Below, piece by piece: positions 29,042-41,275 of a stretch of 64,000 nucleotides of DNA (its first letter is position 1; each line of letters begins with the position of its first letter). The stretch spans positions 98,116-162,115 of the forward strand of contig NZ_JAGQCD010000004.1 of assembly GCF_024345975.1 (NCBI RefSeq). Reading direction: 5' to 3'. The translations under genes were made by a program, and so were the position numbers. The notes under the pieces were generated by a model. That model worked only from the letters and a program-made list of their open reading frames with translations. It had not been told where the DNA came from and searched no databases. This DNA is from Cyanobium sp. Cruz-8D1 (GTDB lineage: Bacteria > Cyanobacteriota > Cyanobacteriia > PCC-6307 > Cyanobiaceae).

Positions 29042-30370
29042 TCAGGGGATAACGGTGGCCGGGGCTGGGGATTCGGCCCACTGCCGGCTGAGGGCCTCCA
29101 GCAGGGCCGGGCAGGCGCCGAGGGCCTGCAGAGGGCGGCGAGGGTGGGCCGCCGGCAGATCCGCGGCGATCAGGGCGGCCAGGGGATCCGAGGCGGCTGC
29201 AGCCTTCAATCGGGCCGGATCCTGCCGGCCCTGGCGCAAGGCGACGAACAGGTCGCGGCGACGGCGCAGCTCCAGGGGCAGGGTGGCCGGCTGGCTGCAG
29301 AGGCGCTCCACCTCGGCCAGGGCGGCCCGCAGCCCGGGGGAGGTGGGCGCCGCCTGCGGCGGGGGCTGGGTTCGGGGCCAGACCAGGGCCAGCCAGCCCG
29401 CACCGGCGGCGGCCAGGGCCAGGCCGATGACCAGCGCCCGGCCGATCGCCGGGCGCCGCCGCCGGGGAAGGGGGCGGGGAGGGGACGCCTCCGGGGCCGC
29501 CGGGGGGGATGGCGGCGGCGGAGGGGTTTGCTTCGCCTGGGCTGGCGGCGGCGGCGGCAGCTCCTCGCCGGGCGCTTCGCTGCGGCCGATCGCCACGGTC
29601 ACGTCGTCGCCACTGCCCTCGCGGCTGATCCGATCCAGCGCCTCCGGCAGGATCCCGGCCGTCTCGGCGGCGCTGCGGGCCAGCCAGGCCGCCAGGGTGA
29701 GGAAGTCGCCGTCGCTGGCGCAGGACTTGCGGATGCCGTCGGTGCAGAGCACCAGGGCGAAGTCGCGCTCCTCTGGCGCCAGGGGATGCAGGGCCGCCCG
29801 ACGGGCGAACAGGGACGCCGCCTGGGGCTGGCAGAGGCTGCAGGTGGCCTCGCCAAGCGCGGTCGGTTCGTTCTCCTCCTCCAGCAACCGGGCACGGCCG
29901 TCCGCCTCCACCCGCACCAGGTCCCAGTCGCCCAGGCCCGTATGGCCCCACCAGCGGGACGTCATCACCACCAGGCCCAGGGTGCTGCCGTAAAGCAGGG
30001 GCTCGAAGTCGCCCTCGCCGGGATCGCCCTGCCAGTGGGCCTGCACCGCCTCCAGCCAGCGGCACTGGACCATCTCGGGCAGGTCGTGGGCCAGCCAGCG
30101 GCTCCAGCCCCCCTCCCCGTCCCCCGGGGCCGCGGCGGCCAGGGCGTCAGCCACCACGGCCAAGGCCGTCTCGCAGGCCAGGCGACTGCCCACCTCGCTG
30201 CGCCGGTAGCGGCGCCCGCCGTGGCCATCGGCCACCGCCATCAGCATCACCGACTGCCCGGCGGCGTCGCGCAGCTCGCCGCAGAGCACGGCGTCCTGGC
30301 AGGGGCGGCCGGCCCTGAGGTGGGCGGCCCCGGCCCGGCTGGCACCGATCGGCGCCACCCAGGGGTTCAC
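29042..30370 (-). CDS. PP2C-type Ser/Thr phosphatase with membrane anchor
   Basis: A 442-residue protein. Residues 1-265 form a PP2C domain: ADGHGG at 47-52, GLGDWDL at 145-151, TDG at 210-212 and GSGDDVT at 252-258, giving the usual Asp ligands for the two metal ions. A Pro-rich linker (271-305) leads to one membrane helix (about 309-331), and the rest should lie on the other side of the membrane as a helical extension. GTG at 30370 overlaps the vWA stop by four bases. With the vWA and kinase genes it makes the phosphatase arm of a TerY-P-like triad. Confidence 0.85.
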   Translation of the reverse strand: MNPWVAPIGASRAGAAHLRAGRPCQDAVLCGELRDAAGQSVMLMAVADGHGGRRYRRSEVGSRLACETALAVVADALAAAAPGDGEGGWSRWLAHDLPEMVQCRWLEAVQAHWQGDPGEGDFEPLLYGSTLGLVVMTSRWWGHTGLGDWDLVRVEADGRARLLEEENEPTALGEATCSLCQPQAASLFARRAALHPLAPEERDFALVLCTDGIRKSCASDGDFLTLAAWLARSAAETAGILPEALDRISREGSGDDVTVAIGRSEAPGEELPPPPPAQAKQTPPPPPSPPAAPEASPPRPLPRRRRPAIGRALVIGLALAAAGAGWLALVWPRTQPPPQAAPTSPGLRAALAEVERLCSQPATLPLELRRRRDLFVALRQGRQDPARLKAAAASDPLAALIAADLPAAHPRRPLQALGACPALLEALSRQWAESPAPATVIP

Positions 30371-31104
30371 CACACCAGGGGACCGACGTCGTCGGTGGGA
30401 TCCAGCACGGTGGGGGGCAGATCCGGCAGGGGGATGTTGCCCGCCGCAGGCTCCAGGGGCGTCTCGCTCACCCGGCTCGCCGGCATCGAAGCGGCCCCCA
30501 CCACCGCCGTGGAGGCCCACTGGATGTACTGGGCCAGGGAGGTGGCGTTGCTGGCCTGCAGGGGCCGTCGGGGCGAGCGGCCCGCCGTTGCCGGTTCCGT
30601 GCCGATGAACCGTTGCAGCACCTCCAGATCGGCGTCGTGGCCCAGGGCGATGGCCAGCCGCACCGCCTTCTGGGCCCAGGGCACCCGCAGCAGAGCCTCG
30701 AGGCCAGCGGCAAAATCATCGGTGGGCTGGCCGTCGGAGATCAGCACCAGCACCGGCGGCAGGGCGCGCACCTCCATCGGCGGGGTCTGCAGGGCCGCCG
30801 CCACCAGCTTCAGGGCCTCCCCCATGGCCGTGATGCCGCCGGCCTGCAGATCCCGCCACTCCAGCTGGTCTACAGGCGTGGGGGTCTCGATGTGCCAGAC
30901 GGCGTGATCGGCGAAGCGCACGGCCCGAACCAGCACCCGCGCCTCCGGGTTGTCCCGGGCCACCGCCGCCATCCCCGGCAGGGACTGGCGGATGGCCTGG
31001 TTGAGGGCCTGCATCTTGCCGGACGCGGCCATCGAGCCGGAGCAGTCGCAGAGGTAGAGGAAGTGGAGCGGCCGGTTGGCCAGCTTGACGTCGGGAAACG
31101 GCAT
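30367..31104 (-). CDS. TerY-like von Willebrand A domain protein
   Basis: A 245-residue soluble vWA protein. The MIDAS metal site is visible: D-x-S-x-S at residues 20-24 (DCSGS), T92 in GGITAMGEAL and D124 in LISDGQPTD. In the TerY-P triad known from comparative genomics, a TerY-type vWA protein is found with a Ser/Thr kinase and a PP2C phosphatase; that same trio is here. It may be a scaffold or substrate. The gene starts three bases after the kinase stop. Confidence 0.88.
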   Translation of the reverse strand: MPFPDVKLANRPLHFLYLCDCSGSMAASGKMQALNQAIRQSLPGMAAVARDNPEARVLVRAVRFADHAVWHIETPTPVDQLEWRDLQAGGITAMGEALKLVAAALQTPPMEVRALPPVLVLISDGQPTDDFAAGLEALLRVPWAQKAVRLAIALGHDADLEVLQRFIGTEPATAGRSPRRPLQASNATSLAQYIQWASTAVVGAASMPASRVSETPLEPAAGNIPLPDLPPTVLDPTDDVGPLVW

Positions 31105-31107
31105 GGA

Positions 31108-32463
31108 TCAGGCGATGGGGGATGGCCGGATCGGGCGTTGCACGGCGATCGGACCCGCCGGGGACTGGATCCGGGCGAGTGCGGCGAGGCTACAGCTCTC
31201 GCCAGGCTGCACCGCCTGGACGCGGCCGTCGTGGGTCTCGGCGCTCCAGGCGGCCGATGAGAGGTTGCGCAGCCCCAGCCGCCGGGGGTCCTGGGGATGG
31301 GCCACCACCCGGGCCAGCGGCCGGCGCAGATCCTCCCCGGCCAGGGCATCGAAGTGGTGGGGGTGCAGCTCGTTGTCGGGGGCGGCCACCACGCTCCCAT
31401 GGGGTAGCCGCAGCGTGATCGGCTCCGGCAAAGGGGCGCCACAGCTCCAGCACAGCGCCGGGGCGCCACTGGCCTGGAAGTTTTCCTGGCCGCAGGCGGG
31501 GCAGAGGGAACGTCGATCAAGGCTGCGGGCCAGTTCCTGCTTCCACTGGCCGGTGAGGGCCCGACGGGAGGGCTGCTTCATGCCGCGGCAGAAGGTCTGC
31601 TCGAACAGCGCCTGGAGCGGGCGGGGGTAGATGGGCCAGGTGATCAGGGCCGCCGCATGCTCGATGGGGTCGGGCCGGTTGCGGTCATCCACCGGATCAA
31701 AGATGAACACCGGGTCCTCGCCGCACAGGCGCCGGCGGGCCGGCTCGTCGAGGCAGCGGATCGCCAGCTCCATCTGGCCCTTGAGGGGGTCGTGGCGGGT
31801 GAGCAGCCGGAACAGCAGCACCGCCAGGGAGAACAGGTCGCTGTCGGCCCCGGGACGGGCCTGCCCCAGCAGCACCTCCGGAGCCATGAAACCCGGGGTG
31901 CCCAGCACGGCGCCGTGGTCGGCGCCGTCCACCGCGACGTTGTCGTTGTCGCAGATGAGGATGCCGCCGCTGGCCGGCTCCAGGAAGAGGTTGCCGAGCG
32001 AGACGTCCTTGTAACAGAGCCCCGCCAGGTGCAGGGCATGGAAGGCGTCAGCGAGGCCGAAGCAGGCCCGCATCACCTGGCGCAGGCCGATCGCCAGCCG
32101 GCCGGCGGCATGCTCGCAGGCGCCCACGTAGGCGGGCGGCCGCAGGGGCATCAGGTAGCCGAAGCTCTCGTCGCGGATGCGGATCAGGGGCCGGCTGGCG
32201 GGGCTGGCCCGCAGCAGGGCGATCGGCCAGAGGAAATCCTCGTTCGGGGCGGTGGCCCGGATGCTCGCCACCAGGCGCCGCTCCAGGCCGCCGTCGCGGG
32301 CGATGCAGGCTGGCAGATACCACTTCAGGGCCAGCCGCTCCCCCTCCAGGTCCACCTCGTAGACCTGGCCCTGAGTACCACCCCCGAGGCCGCGCACGAT
32401 CCGCAGCGGTGCGGCCAGGCCCTCAAAGCCCAGGCTGGCGCCCTCTGGCAGGATCCAGCTCAT
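31108..32463 (-). CDS. Ser/Thr protein kinase, divergent, with zinc ribbon
   Basis: A 451-residue kinase-fold protein. The Gly-rich loop is GLGGGTQGQVYEV (residues 25-37), the ATP Lys is K47, the catalytic loop is YKDVSLGN (151-158, in place of HRD), the metal site is DND (172-174, in place of DFG), and APE is at 194-196. A Cys-x2-Cys pair at 321/324 and another at 338/341 make a zinc ribbon, followed by a beta-rich C-terminal segment resembling FHA-associated domains. The catalytic Asp is kept, so activity is plausible. ATG at 32463 overlaps the FHA gene stop by four bases. Confidence 0.85.
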   Translation of the reverse strand: MSWILPEGASLGFEGLAAPLRIVRGLGGGTQGQVYEVDLEGERLALKWYLPACIARDGGLERRLVASIRATAPNEDFLWPIALLRASPASRPLIRIRDESFGYLMPLRPPAYVGACEHAAGRLAIGLRQVMRACFGLADAFHALHLAGLCYKDVSLGNLFLEPASGGILICDNDNVAVDGADHGAVLGTPGFMAPEVLLGQARPGADSDLFSLAVLLFRLLTRHDPLKGQMELAIRCLDEPARRRLCGEDPVFIFDPVDDRNRPDPIEHAAALITWPIYPRPLQALFEQTFCRGMKQPSRRALTGQWKQELARSLDRRSLCPACGQENFQASGAPALCWSCGAPLPEPITLRLPHGSVVAAPDNELHPHHFDALAGEDLRRPLARVVAHPQDPRRLGLRNLSSAAWSAETHDGRVQAVQPGESCSLAALARIQSPAGPIAVQRPIRPSPIA

Positions 32464-33185
32464 GGCCGCCTCCCCGTCGCCGGGGCCGCGCCCATGGCCT
32501 TGCGGATGCCGTTGCGGTGGGCCAGGGCCGTCTCCAGGCTGTCGAAGCGATGGCGGTAGGCCAGGCCGTCCTGGAGCGTCAACTCGAGCAGGTGCTCCCA
32601 GCGGGAGCCCAGCAGGATCCAGCCCGCCAGCGCCCCCAGCTGCACGGGCCAGAACAGCCAGGGGAAGGGCAGCAGCAACAGGCCGCCGAGGCAGAGCAAC
32701 AGCCACCAGCTGAAGGCCTGGGGATGGCGCCGGCGGCTGCGCACGTAGGCCGAGCGGATCCGATCGAGGCGCAGAGAACGGCCGGCGAAATCCAGCTGGC
32801 CGGCGGCCGCCTGGGCCACCACCGGAGCCGCCGGGCGGCCGGCGGAAGGGAGAGCCTGGGGGGAAGCGCTGCCGGTGGTGCGGAACTGCAGCACCGGCCC
32901 CTGCAGGCCCAGCCGGATCTCATCGCCGTCCGAGAGGGGCCGGCAGTCCCGCAGCCGGGCGCCCTCCAGATAGGTGCCGTTGGCGCTGCCCAAGTCGCAG
33001 AGCAACCACTGGCCCGCCTGCGTTCGCGACAGCCGCACCAGGGCATGGTGGCGGGAGACGCCCTGGGCCTGGCCCAGGCAGAGGCCGCTGGCCGGATCGC
33101 GGCCGATCGAGAGGGGCGTGCGGGGATCCAGCGGCACGCTGCGGCCGGGATCGTCCCGCAGCAGCAGCCGGGGGTGGGAGCTCAT
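32460..33185 (-). CDS. FHA-domain membrane protein
   Basis: A 241-residue protein. The N-terminal FHA domain, a phosphothreonine-binding module, has IGRD at residues 27-30, SRHHA at 44-48 and SANGT at 67-71. After a Pro/Ala linker come two hydrophobic helices (about residues 158-195), so it is a membrane-bound reader of phosphorylated partners. It is translated just before the kinase (four-base overlap), and follows the small membrane gene by another four-base overlap. Confidence 0.85.
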   Translation of the reverse strand: MSSHPRLLLRDDPGRSVPLDPRTPLSIGRDPASGLCLGQAQGVSRHHALVRLSRTQAGQWLLCDLGSANGTYLEGARLRDCRPLSDGDEIRLGLQGPVLQFRTTGSASPQALPSAGRPAAPVVAQAAAGQLDFAGRSLRLDRIRSAYVRSRRRHPQAFSWWLLLCLGGLLLLPFPWLFWPVQLGALAGWILLGSRWEHLLELTLQDGLAYRHRFDSLETALAHRNGIRKAMGAAPATGRRP

Positions 33186-33466
33186 CGGGGGTCCTCACCG
33201 GCCTTGCGCCGGCGGCCCAGGCGTCGGTCGGCCAGAAAGCGGCCCCACCAGCCCATCGGTTCGCCCTCCCGCCAGGAGATCACCCGCCCGGGGAACAGCA
33301 GGGCCAAGGCCGCCAGCGCCAGGGCCACCAGCAGCAGCAGCAGCAGCACCCAGCCGGGGATCGCCCCCACCCAGGTGGCGGCAAAGGTGGCCCGCAGCGC
33401 GTACACCCCGATGGTCAGGGCGGTCCAGATGCGGAAGGGTGCCCATGGATCCCGGCGTTGCTCCAC
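33182..33466 (-). CDS. Small membrane protein, two helices
   Basis: A 94-residue protein, first in the signalling operon. Two hydrophobic segments (around residues 15-32 and 38-60) are followed by a positively charged tail (RLGRRRKAGEDPR), so the C terminus is probably cytoplasmic. No family is recognised. It overlaps the FHA gene by four bases and lies 59 bases from the divergent PBP start. Confidence 0.6.
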   Translation of the reverse strand: MEQRRDPWAPFRIWTALTIGVYALRATFAATWVGAIPGWVLLLLLLVALALAALALLFPGRVISWREGEPMGWWGRFLADRRLGRRRKAGEDPR

Positions 33467-33525
33467 CTGGCCGGCCGCTCCGATCGCTGCGCTTAGCGTA
33501 TGGGAGCAAGGCAGATGGGCCCGGG

Positions 33526-35823
33526 ATGGTGGGGACGACGGAGCAGGCGTCGCCTGGCGACATCACCGCACCTGGCACTCCACCTGGCACCCCACCGCGC
33601 CCCACACCCGAGCCCGCCACGGGCTGGCTGAGCCTCTGGCAGTCCCTTCGCCGCCCCACTCCGGCCGGCGGCCGCCGCCGGGCCGTGGCAGCGGCCCTGG
33701 GGGAACTGAAGCACCACGGCGCCTGGCTGGAACTCTGGATCGGCGGCCAGTGCCGCCAGCGGCTGGCCCTGGAGGGGGGCCGCTACCGCATCGGCCGGGA
33801 TCCCCTCTGCGAGCTGCAGGCCGACGCCACCGGCGTCAGCCGGGTGCACACGATCGTGGAGCAGGAGCGCCCCGGCGATCGGGATTACCGCGGCGAGGAT
33901 TTCGGCTCCGCCAACGGTCTGTTTCACCGCGATCGCCGCATCCGCGCCATCCACCTGCGGGACGGGGACCGGCTGCAGCTCGGCTCGCCGCTCAAGGGTG
34001 AAGCGCCCACCCTGGTGTATCGCCATCCCCGCAGTCCCCTGGGGCAACTGGTGCACTGGGGGGCCATCGGCGCCCTCGTCGGCTCGGGCGTGGCCCTGGG
34101 GGGCCTGCTGCTGGCCACCACCATTTCCGGTGGCTCCTCGATCCGGTCGGTGGGCGGGCCGGTGAAGGTGTTCTCCAGCGATGGCCGCCAGATCGATGCG
34201 GCCGAGGGCTCCTCGACGGCCCTGCCCGCCCTGGCCGACTACCCCCTGCACCTGCGCCAGGCCCTGATCGCCTCGGAGGACTCCCGCTTCGGCTGGAACA
34301 GCGGCATCGACCTGTTCGGCACGGCCCGCTCCCTGGTGCTGGGTACCGGCGGCGGCAGCGGCCTTGCCCAGCAGGTGGCCCGCATGGTCTACCCGGCCGT
34401 CGGCACCGATGTGTCGCTGGCCCGCAAGCTGCGAGAGCTGTGGGTGGCCTGGCAACTGGAGGCGGGCTTCAGCAAGAACCGGATCCTCAAGATGTACCTC
34501 GACCGGGCCTACCTGGGCCTGGGGGCCGAAGGGTTCGAGCAGGCGGCCCAGCTCTATTTCCGCAAGTCGGCCAGCGCCCTGGATGTGGCGGAGTCGGCGT
34601 TCCTGGTGGGCCTGCTGCCGAGCCCCAACAGCTACAGCCCCTGCAACCGGGAGACCCCCGCCTGGGGCCGGGAGCGCCGCGACCTGGTGCTGGGGCGGAT
34701 GCACGCCGAGGGCTATCTGTCCGACCAGGCGCTGATCGACGCCCGCCGCCGGCCTCTCAACATCGATCCCTCCGCCTGCCGCGAATCCAGCTACTCCAGC
34801 TATCCCTTCTTCAGCGACTACGTGATCAGCGAGTTGGAGGGGCGGCGCTTCGCCCTCGACCTCAGCCGTGCGGAGGCCCGGGGCAACTACGCGGTGATCA
34901 GCAGCATCGACCCCCGCCTTCAGGCCATCGCCCAGAAGCAATTGAAGGCGTTCCTCGAGGGCCCCGGGGGCCGGGCCGGGCTCACCCAGGGCTCCCTGAT
35001 CTCGATCGACTACGGCACCGGCGCGATCCTGGCCTATGTCGGCGGCGGTGATTACAGCCGCTCGAGCTTCGACCGGGTGCAGGCCCTGCGGCAGCCCGGA
35101 TCCACCTTCAAGCTGTTCAGCTTCCTGGCGGCCCTGGAGGCCGGCGTCAAGCCCGGCGATGCCGTCTCCTGCGCGCCCCTGGCCTACGTGGCCGGCTGCC
35201 GTGGCGGGGGGGGCAGCACCAGTGTGGCGGCGGGCTTCGCCAACTCCGACAACGTGGTGGCTCTACGGCTGGCCCAGCAGGCCGGCCTGGGCAAGGTGGT
35301 GGGCAAGGCGCGCCAGCTGGGCATCAGCACGCCCATGGAAGAGAGCGTCTCGATGGTGCTGGGCGGCAAGGAAACCTTCCTCTACGAACTGGCGCGGGCC
35401 TACGCCGTGGTGGCCAACGGCGGCCGCTCGGTGCCGCTGCACGGCGTGAAACGCATCTACGACCTGGGCATCTGCGGCTCGGTGCGCAACCTGGCCACCT
35501 GCCCCCCCAGCGGTGTCACCACGCCGGTGGCCGAGCTGTCGCAACAGCTGATCGAACCGGCGCTGGCGGCCGAAATGGATGGCCTGCTGCGGCAGGTGGT
35601 GAGTGGCGGCACCGGCGGCGCTGCCGCCGTGGTGGCCGATGCCCGCGGCAAGACCGGCACCACCGACAACGGCGTCGATGTGCTGTTCGTGGGCTACTCC
35701 CCCGCCAGCCGCATCCTCACCGGCATCTGGATGGGCAACGACGACAACCGACCAGCCCAGGCCGCCTCCGGCGCCCTGGTGGCCCAGTTATGGGGGCAGT
35801 ACATGCGCGCCCTGGCGGGCTGA
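33526..35823 (+). CDS. FHA-domain penicillin-binding protein (class A)
   Basis: A 765-residue bifunctional cell-wall synthase with an added phosphopeptide-binding domain. FHA: RIGRD at 88-92, SRVH at 105-108, SANG at 128-131. A membrane helix follows (about 177-200). Glycosyltransferase (GT51) motifs: E251 in SEDSRFGWNSGID, GSGLAQQ at 277-283, and E304 in RKLRELW. Transpeptidase motifs: S526 in STFK, SDN at 574-576, KTGT at 709-712. The frame is open upstream to 32974; ATG at 33526 is the first in frame after the divergent promoter. Joining FHA to a class A PBP at the N terminus suggests control by the neighbouring kinase. Confidence 0.9.
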   Translation: MVGTTEQASPGDITAPGTPPGTPPRPTPEPATGWLSLWQSLRRPTPAGGRRRAVAAALGELKHHGAWLELWIGGQCRQRLALEGGRYRIGRDPLCELQADATGVSRVHTIVEQERPGDRDYRGEDFGSANGLFHRDRRIRAIHLRDGDRLQLGSPLKGEAPTLVYRHPRSPLGQLVHWGAIGALVGSGVALGGLLLATTISGGSSIRSVGGPVKVFSSDGRQIDAAEGSSTALPALADYPLHLRQALIASEDSRFGWNSGIDLFGTARSLVLGTGGGSGLAQQVARMVYPAVGTDVSLARKLRELWVAWQLEAGFSKNRILKMYLDRAYLGLGAEGFEQAAQLYFRKSASALDVAESAFLVGLLPSPNSYSPCNRETPAWGRERRDLVLGRMHAEGYLSDQALIDARRRPLNIDPSACRESSYSSYPFFSDYVISELEGRRFALDLSRAEARGNYAVISSIDPRLQAIAQKQLKAFLEGPGGRAGLTQGSLISIDYGTGAILAYVGGGDYSRSSFDRVQALRQPGSTFKLFSFLAALEAGVKPGDAVSCAPLAYVAGCRGGGGSTSVAAGFANSDNVVALRLAQQAGLGKVVGKARQLGISTPMEESVSMVLGGKETFLYELARAYAVVANGGRSVPLHGVKRIYDLGICGSVRNLATCPPSGVTTPVAELSQQLIEPALAAEMDGLLRQVVSGGTGGAAAVVADARGKTGTTDNGVDVLFVGYSPASRILTGIWMGNDDNRPAQAASGALVAQLWGQYMRALAG

Positions 35824-35831
35824 GGCCGGCT

Positions 35832-36938
35832 TCAGCCCAGCCAGCCCAGGCCCCTGGCCAGCTCCTGGGCGCGGGTGACCAGGGCCCAGGCCGTTCCCAG
35901 CACGGTGCCCCAGCACCAGGGGCTGCTCCAGAGCCGCGCCATGGGGCTGCTGCTGTCCTGGGGATCGCGGCGGGGCAGTTGCCAGCCCAGCTGCACGGCA
36001 CCAAAGACCACCAGCAGGACCCAGGCTGGGATCTCCACAGCGCCCACCACGAAGGGGTGAGCCTTCCAGTGCAGGAGGCTGAGGACCGAAGCCAGGGCGA
36101 TCACAGCCGCGATCGGACCGGAGGCCCCGTCCCAGTGCCGCAGCACCCGGGCCCGGCGGGCCACCAGCACCGCCGGAGCCGTGGTGGCCAGGGCCGTGAG
36201 GGAATAGCGCAGCAGCAGGGAGGCCAGGGGCAGCGACGAGCCCCCCAGCACGAGCGCCAGCATCACCAGGTTGAGCAGGGCCTCGCGGTTGGCCGCATGG
36301 ATCCAGGGGGCGGTGATCCAGCACCAGGCACGGCGAGGGTCACCGCTGGCCTCCAGGGCCAGGGGCCAGCGGCGGCGCAGGACCCGCAGCGGGCCGAGGG
36401 CCAGGGCCTGCAGCAGGGCCAGGGCCACCACCAGCACCACGCCGCCACCCCAGCGCCAGGGATCAAAGAACCACTGGTCGAGCTCCCCACCGGCCCAGAA
36501 CAGCACCAGGGCGCCCGACGCCGAAAGCGCCAGACCCGGGCCGAGGGGCCGCAGACACTCCAGCCAGGGCAGGGGGAAGCTCCCGGTGATGGCAGGGGAG
36601 GCATCAGCGGCCGGGACATCGCCGGCGGGCCGGGAGGGTGCCACGCCGGAGCTGGCCTCCAGCAGGTCAAGCAGCTCTGCCAACACCCTCGGCGTGTAGA
36701 TGCCGGCCAGATGCTGACTGAGGGCCGCGATGGCACTGCGCTGGGGACCACCCTGCAATTGCAGCACCCGCAGCAGCAAAGGCTGGGTGGCCAGGTCCCG
36801 CACGGGTCCCCTCAGAGCTTCCTCAGCCCCGAGGACATCAATCAGCCGGTTGGCCAGGGCCTGGGGATTGTCCAGTCTGACGGAACCGGTGGCGATCCAC
36901 TGGCGCAATTGCAGTCCCAGTTCCCGACCCTTGCCCAT
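35832..36938 (-). CDS. Rhomboid-like membrane protein
   Basis: A 368-residue protein with a soluble N-terminal part (about 120 residues) and six or so membrane helices. HAANREALLNLVML (H214) and GASGPIAAVI (GxSG, Ser 273) resemble the helix 2 and helix 4 motifs of rhomboid proteases. The last catalytic His, expected in the helix after GxSG, is not seen, so it may be an inactive rhomboid. It lies 32 bases downstream of atpC on the same strand. Function unknown. Confidence 0.55.
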   Translation of the reverse strand: MGKGRELGLQLRQWIATGSVRLDNPQALANRLIDVLGAEEALRGPVRDLATQPLLLRVLQLQGGPQRSAIAALSQHLAGIYTPRVLAELLDLLEASSGVAPSRPAGDVPAADASPAITGSFPLPWLECLRPLGPGLALSASGALVLFWAGGELDQWFFDPWRWGGGVVLVVALALLQALALGPLRVLRRRWPLALEASGDPRRAWCWITAPWIHAANREALLNLVMLALVLGGSSLPLASLLLRYSLTALATTAPAVLVARRARVLRHWDGASGPIAAVIALASVLSLLHWKAHPFVVGAVEIPAWVLLVVFGAVQLGWQLPRRDPQDSSSPMARLWSSPWCWGTVLGTAWALVTRAQELARGLGWLG

Positions 36939-36970
36939 GGCCGCCGCAGCCCCCCGGCCAGCAGGAGAAC

Positions 36971-37378
36971 TCAGGCGACCTTGCTGGCCTGAAGACGGGC
37001 GCGGGCGCGGGCCAGGGCCTGCTGGGCCTTGACTTTTTCGGGGCTGGGGTCGGAGCCTTCCAGGGCCGCAGCGGCTTGTTGGGCCACTTCGAAATCACTC
37101 TGGGCGGCGGCGGCGTCGATGCTGCTGCCCAGCTCAGCGCCGTTGACGAGCACGGTGACCTCATTGGCCACCACCTCGGCAAAGCCACCCATCAGGGCGA
37201 TCGACTGCCAGTTGGCCCCCTCCCGCACCCGCAGCACGCCGCTGTCGAGGGCGGTGAGCATGGAGACGTGGCCGGTGAGGATGCCAAGCTGGCCGGTGGT
37301 GCCGGGCAGGATCACTTCGTCGGCGGTGCCGTCGAAGACGCTCTGATCGGGGGCGAGGACGCGCAGGGTGAGGGTCAT
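36971..37378 (-). CDS. atpC: ATP synthase epsilon subunit
   Basis: The 135-residue epsilon subunit of the F1 part of ATP synthase: MTLTLRVLAPDQSVFDG, DEVILPGTTGQLGILTGHVSMLTALDSGVLRV, then a helical C terminus (AEVVANEVTVLVNGAEL and the KAQQALARARARL helix). It couples rotation to catalysis and inhibits ATP hydrolysis. It follows atpB by 16 bases; the separate atpBE pair is the usual cyanobacterial arrangement. Confidence 0.95.
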   Translation of the reverse strand: MTLTLRVLAPDQSVFDGTADEVILPGTTGQLGILTGHVSMLTALDSGVLRVREGANWQSIALMGGFAEVVANEVTVLVNGAELGSSIDAAAAQSDFEVAQQAAAALEGSDPSPEKVKAQQALARARARLQASKVA

Positions 37379-37394
37379 GGAGAGGATTCTCGTA

Positions 37395-39110
<1,716 letters not shown>

Positions 39111-39422
39111 ATGGCTGCCGTTTCCCTCAGCGTCTCCACGGTCAAACCCCTCGGAGATCGCGTCTTCATCAAGGTGTCCGAATCGGAGGAAAAAACCGCC
39201 GGTGGCATCCTTCTGCCCGACACCGCCAAAGAAAAGCCCCAAGTGGGCGAAGTGGTCCAGATCGGTCCTGGCAAGCGCAACGACGACGGTTCCCGTCAGG
39301 CCCCTGAAGTGGGCGTCGGCGACAAAGTGCTCTACAGCAAGTACGCCGGTACGGACATCAAGCTCGGCACCGACGAGTACGTGCTTCTGTCCGAGAAGGA
39401 CATCCTGGCCGTCGTCAACTGA
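39111..39422 (+). CDS. groES: Co-chaperonin GroES
   Basis: The 103-residue lid of the GroEL chaperonin. Core motifs are [11 protein letters not shown], the mobile loop [27 protein letters not shown] and the C-terminal [15 protein letters not shown]. The longer open frame begins at 39027, but the conserved N terminus and CIRCE position favour ATG at 39111. It is followed by groEL 53 bases downstream, the standard operon. Confidence 0.97.
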   Translation: MAAVSLSVSTVKPLGDRVFIKVSESEEKTAGGILLPDTAKEKPQVGEVVQIGPGKRNDDGSRQAPEVGVGDKVLYSKYAGTDIKLGTDEYVLLSEKDILAVVN

Positions 39423-39427
39423 TCTGA

Positions 39428-41113
<1,686 letters not shown>

Positions 41114-41162
41114 TCGCGCCTGCGGTCAGCGTCGGATTCAACCCCCTTCGCTTTCAGTTCCC

Positions 41163-41189
41163 AGCGCCCCTCACGGGGCGCTTTTTTTT
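41163..41189 (+). terminator. Rho-independent terminator of groESL
   Basis: A perfect eight-base-pair stem AGCGCCCC / GGGGCGCT with a TCAC loop, followed by a run of eight T. It lies about 50 bases after the groEL stop and is a textbook terminator. Confidence 0.92.
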
Positions 41190-41275
41190 GGCGCTGGCAG
41201 GCCATTCGTCTTTCGCATGAACGGCCCAGACGCATCGGCTGCACAGCGTCACACTGGGCACACCCGACCCCCGCT

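Noticed and set aside
29042..33466. Tellurite-resistance locus as explanation for the TerY-like gene
   Set aside because: No TerC, TerD or related ter genes are present in the window; only the vWA-kinase-phosphatase part matches.
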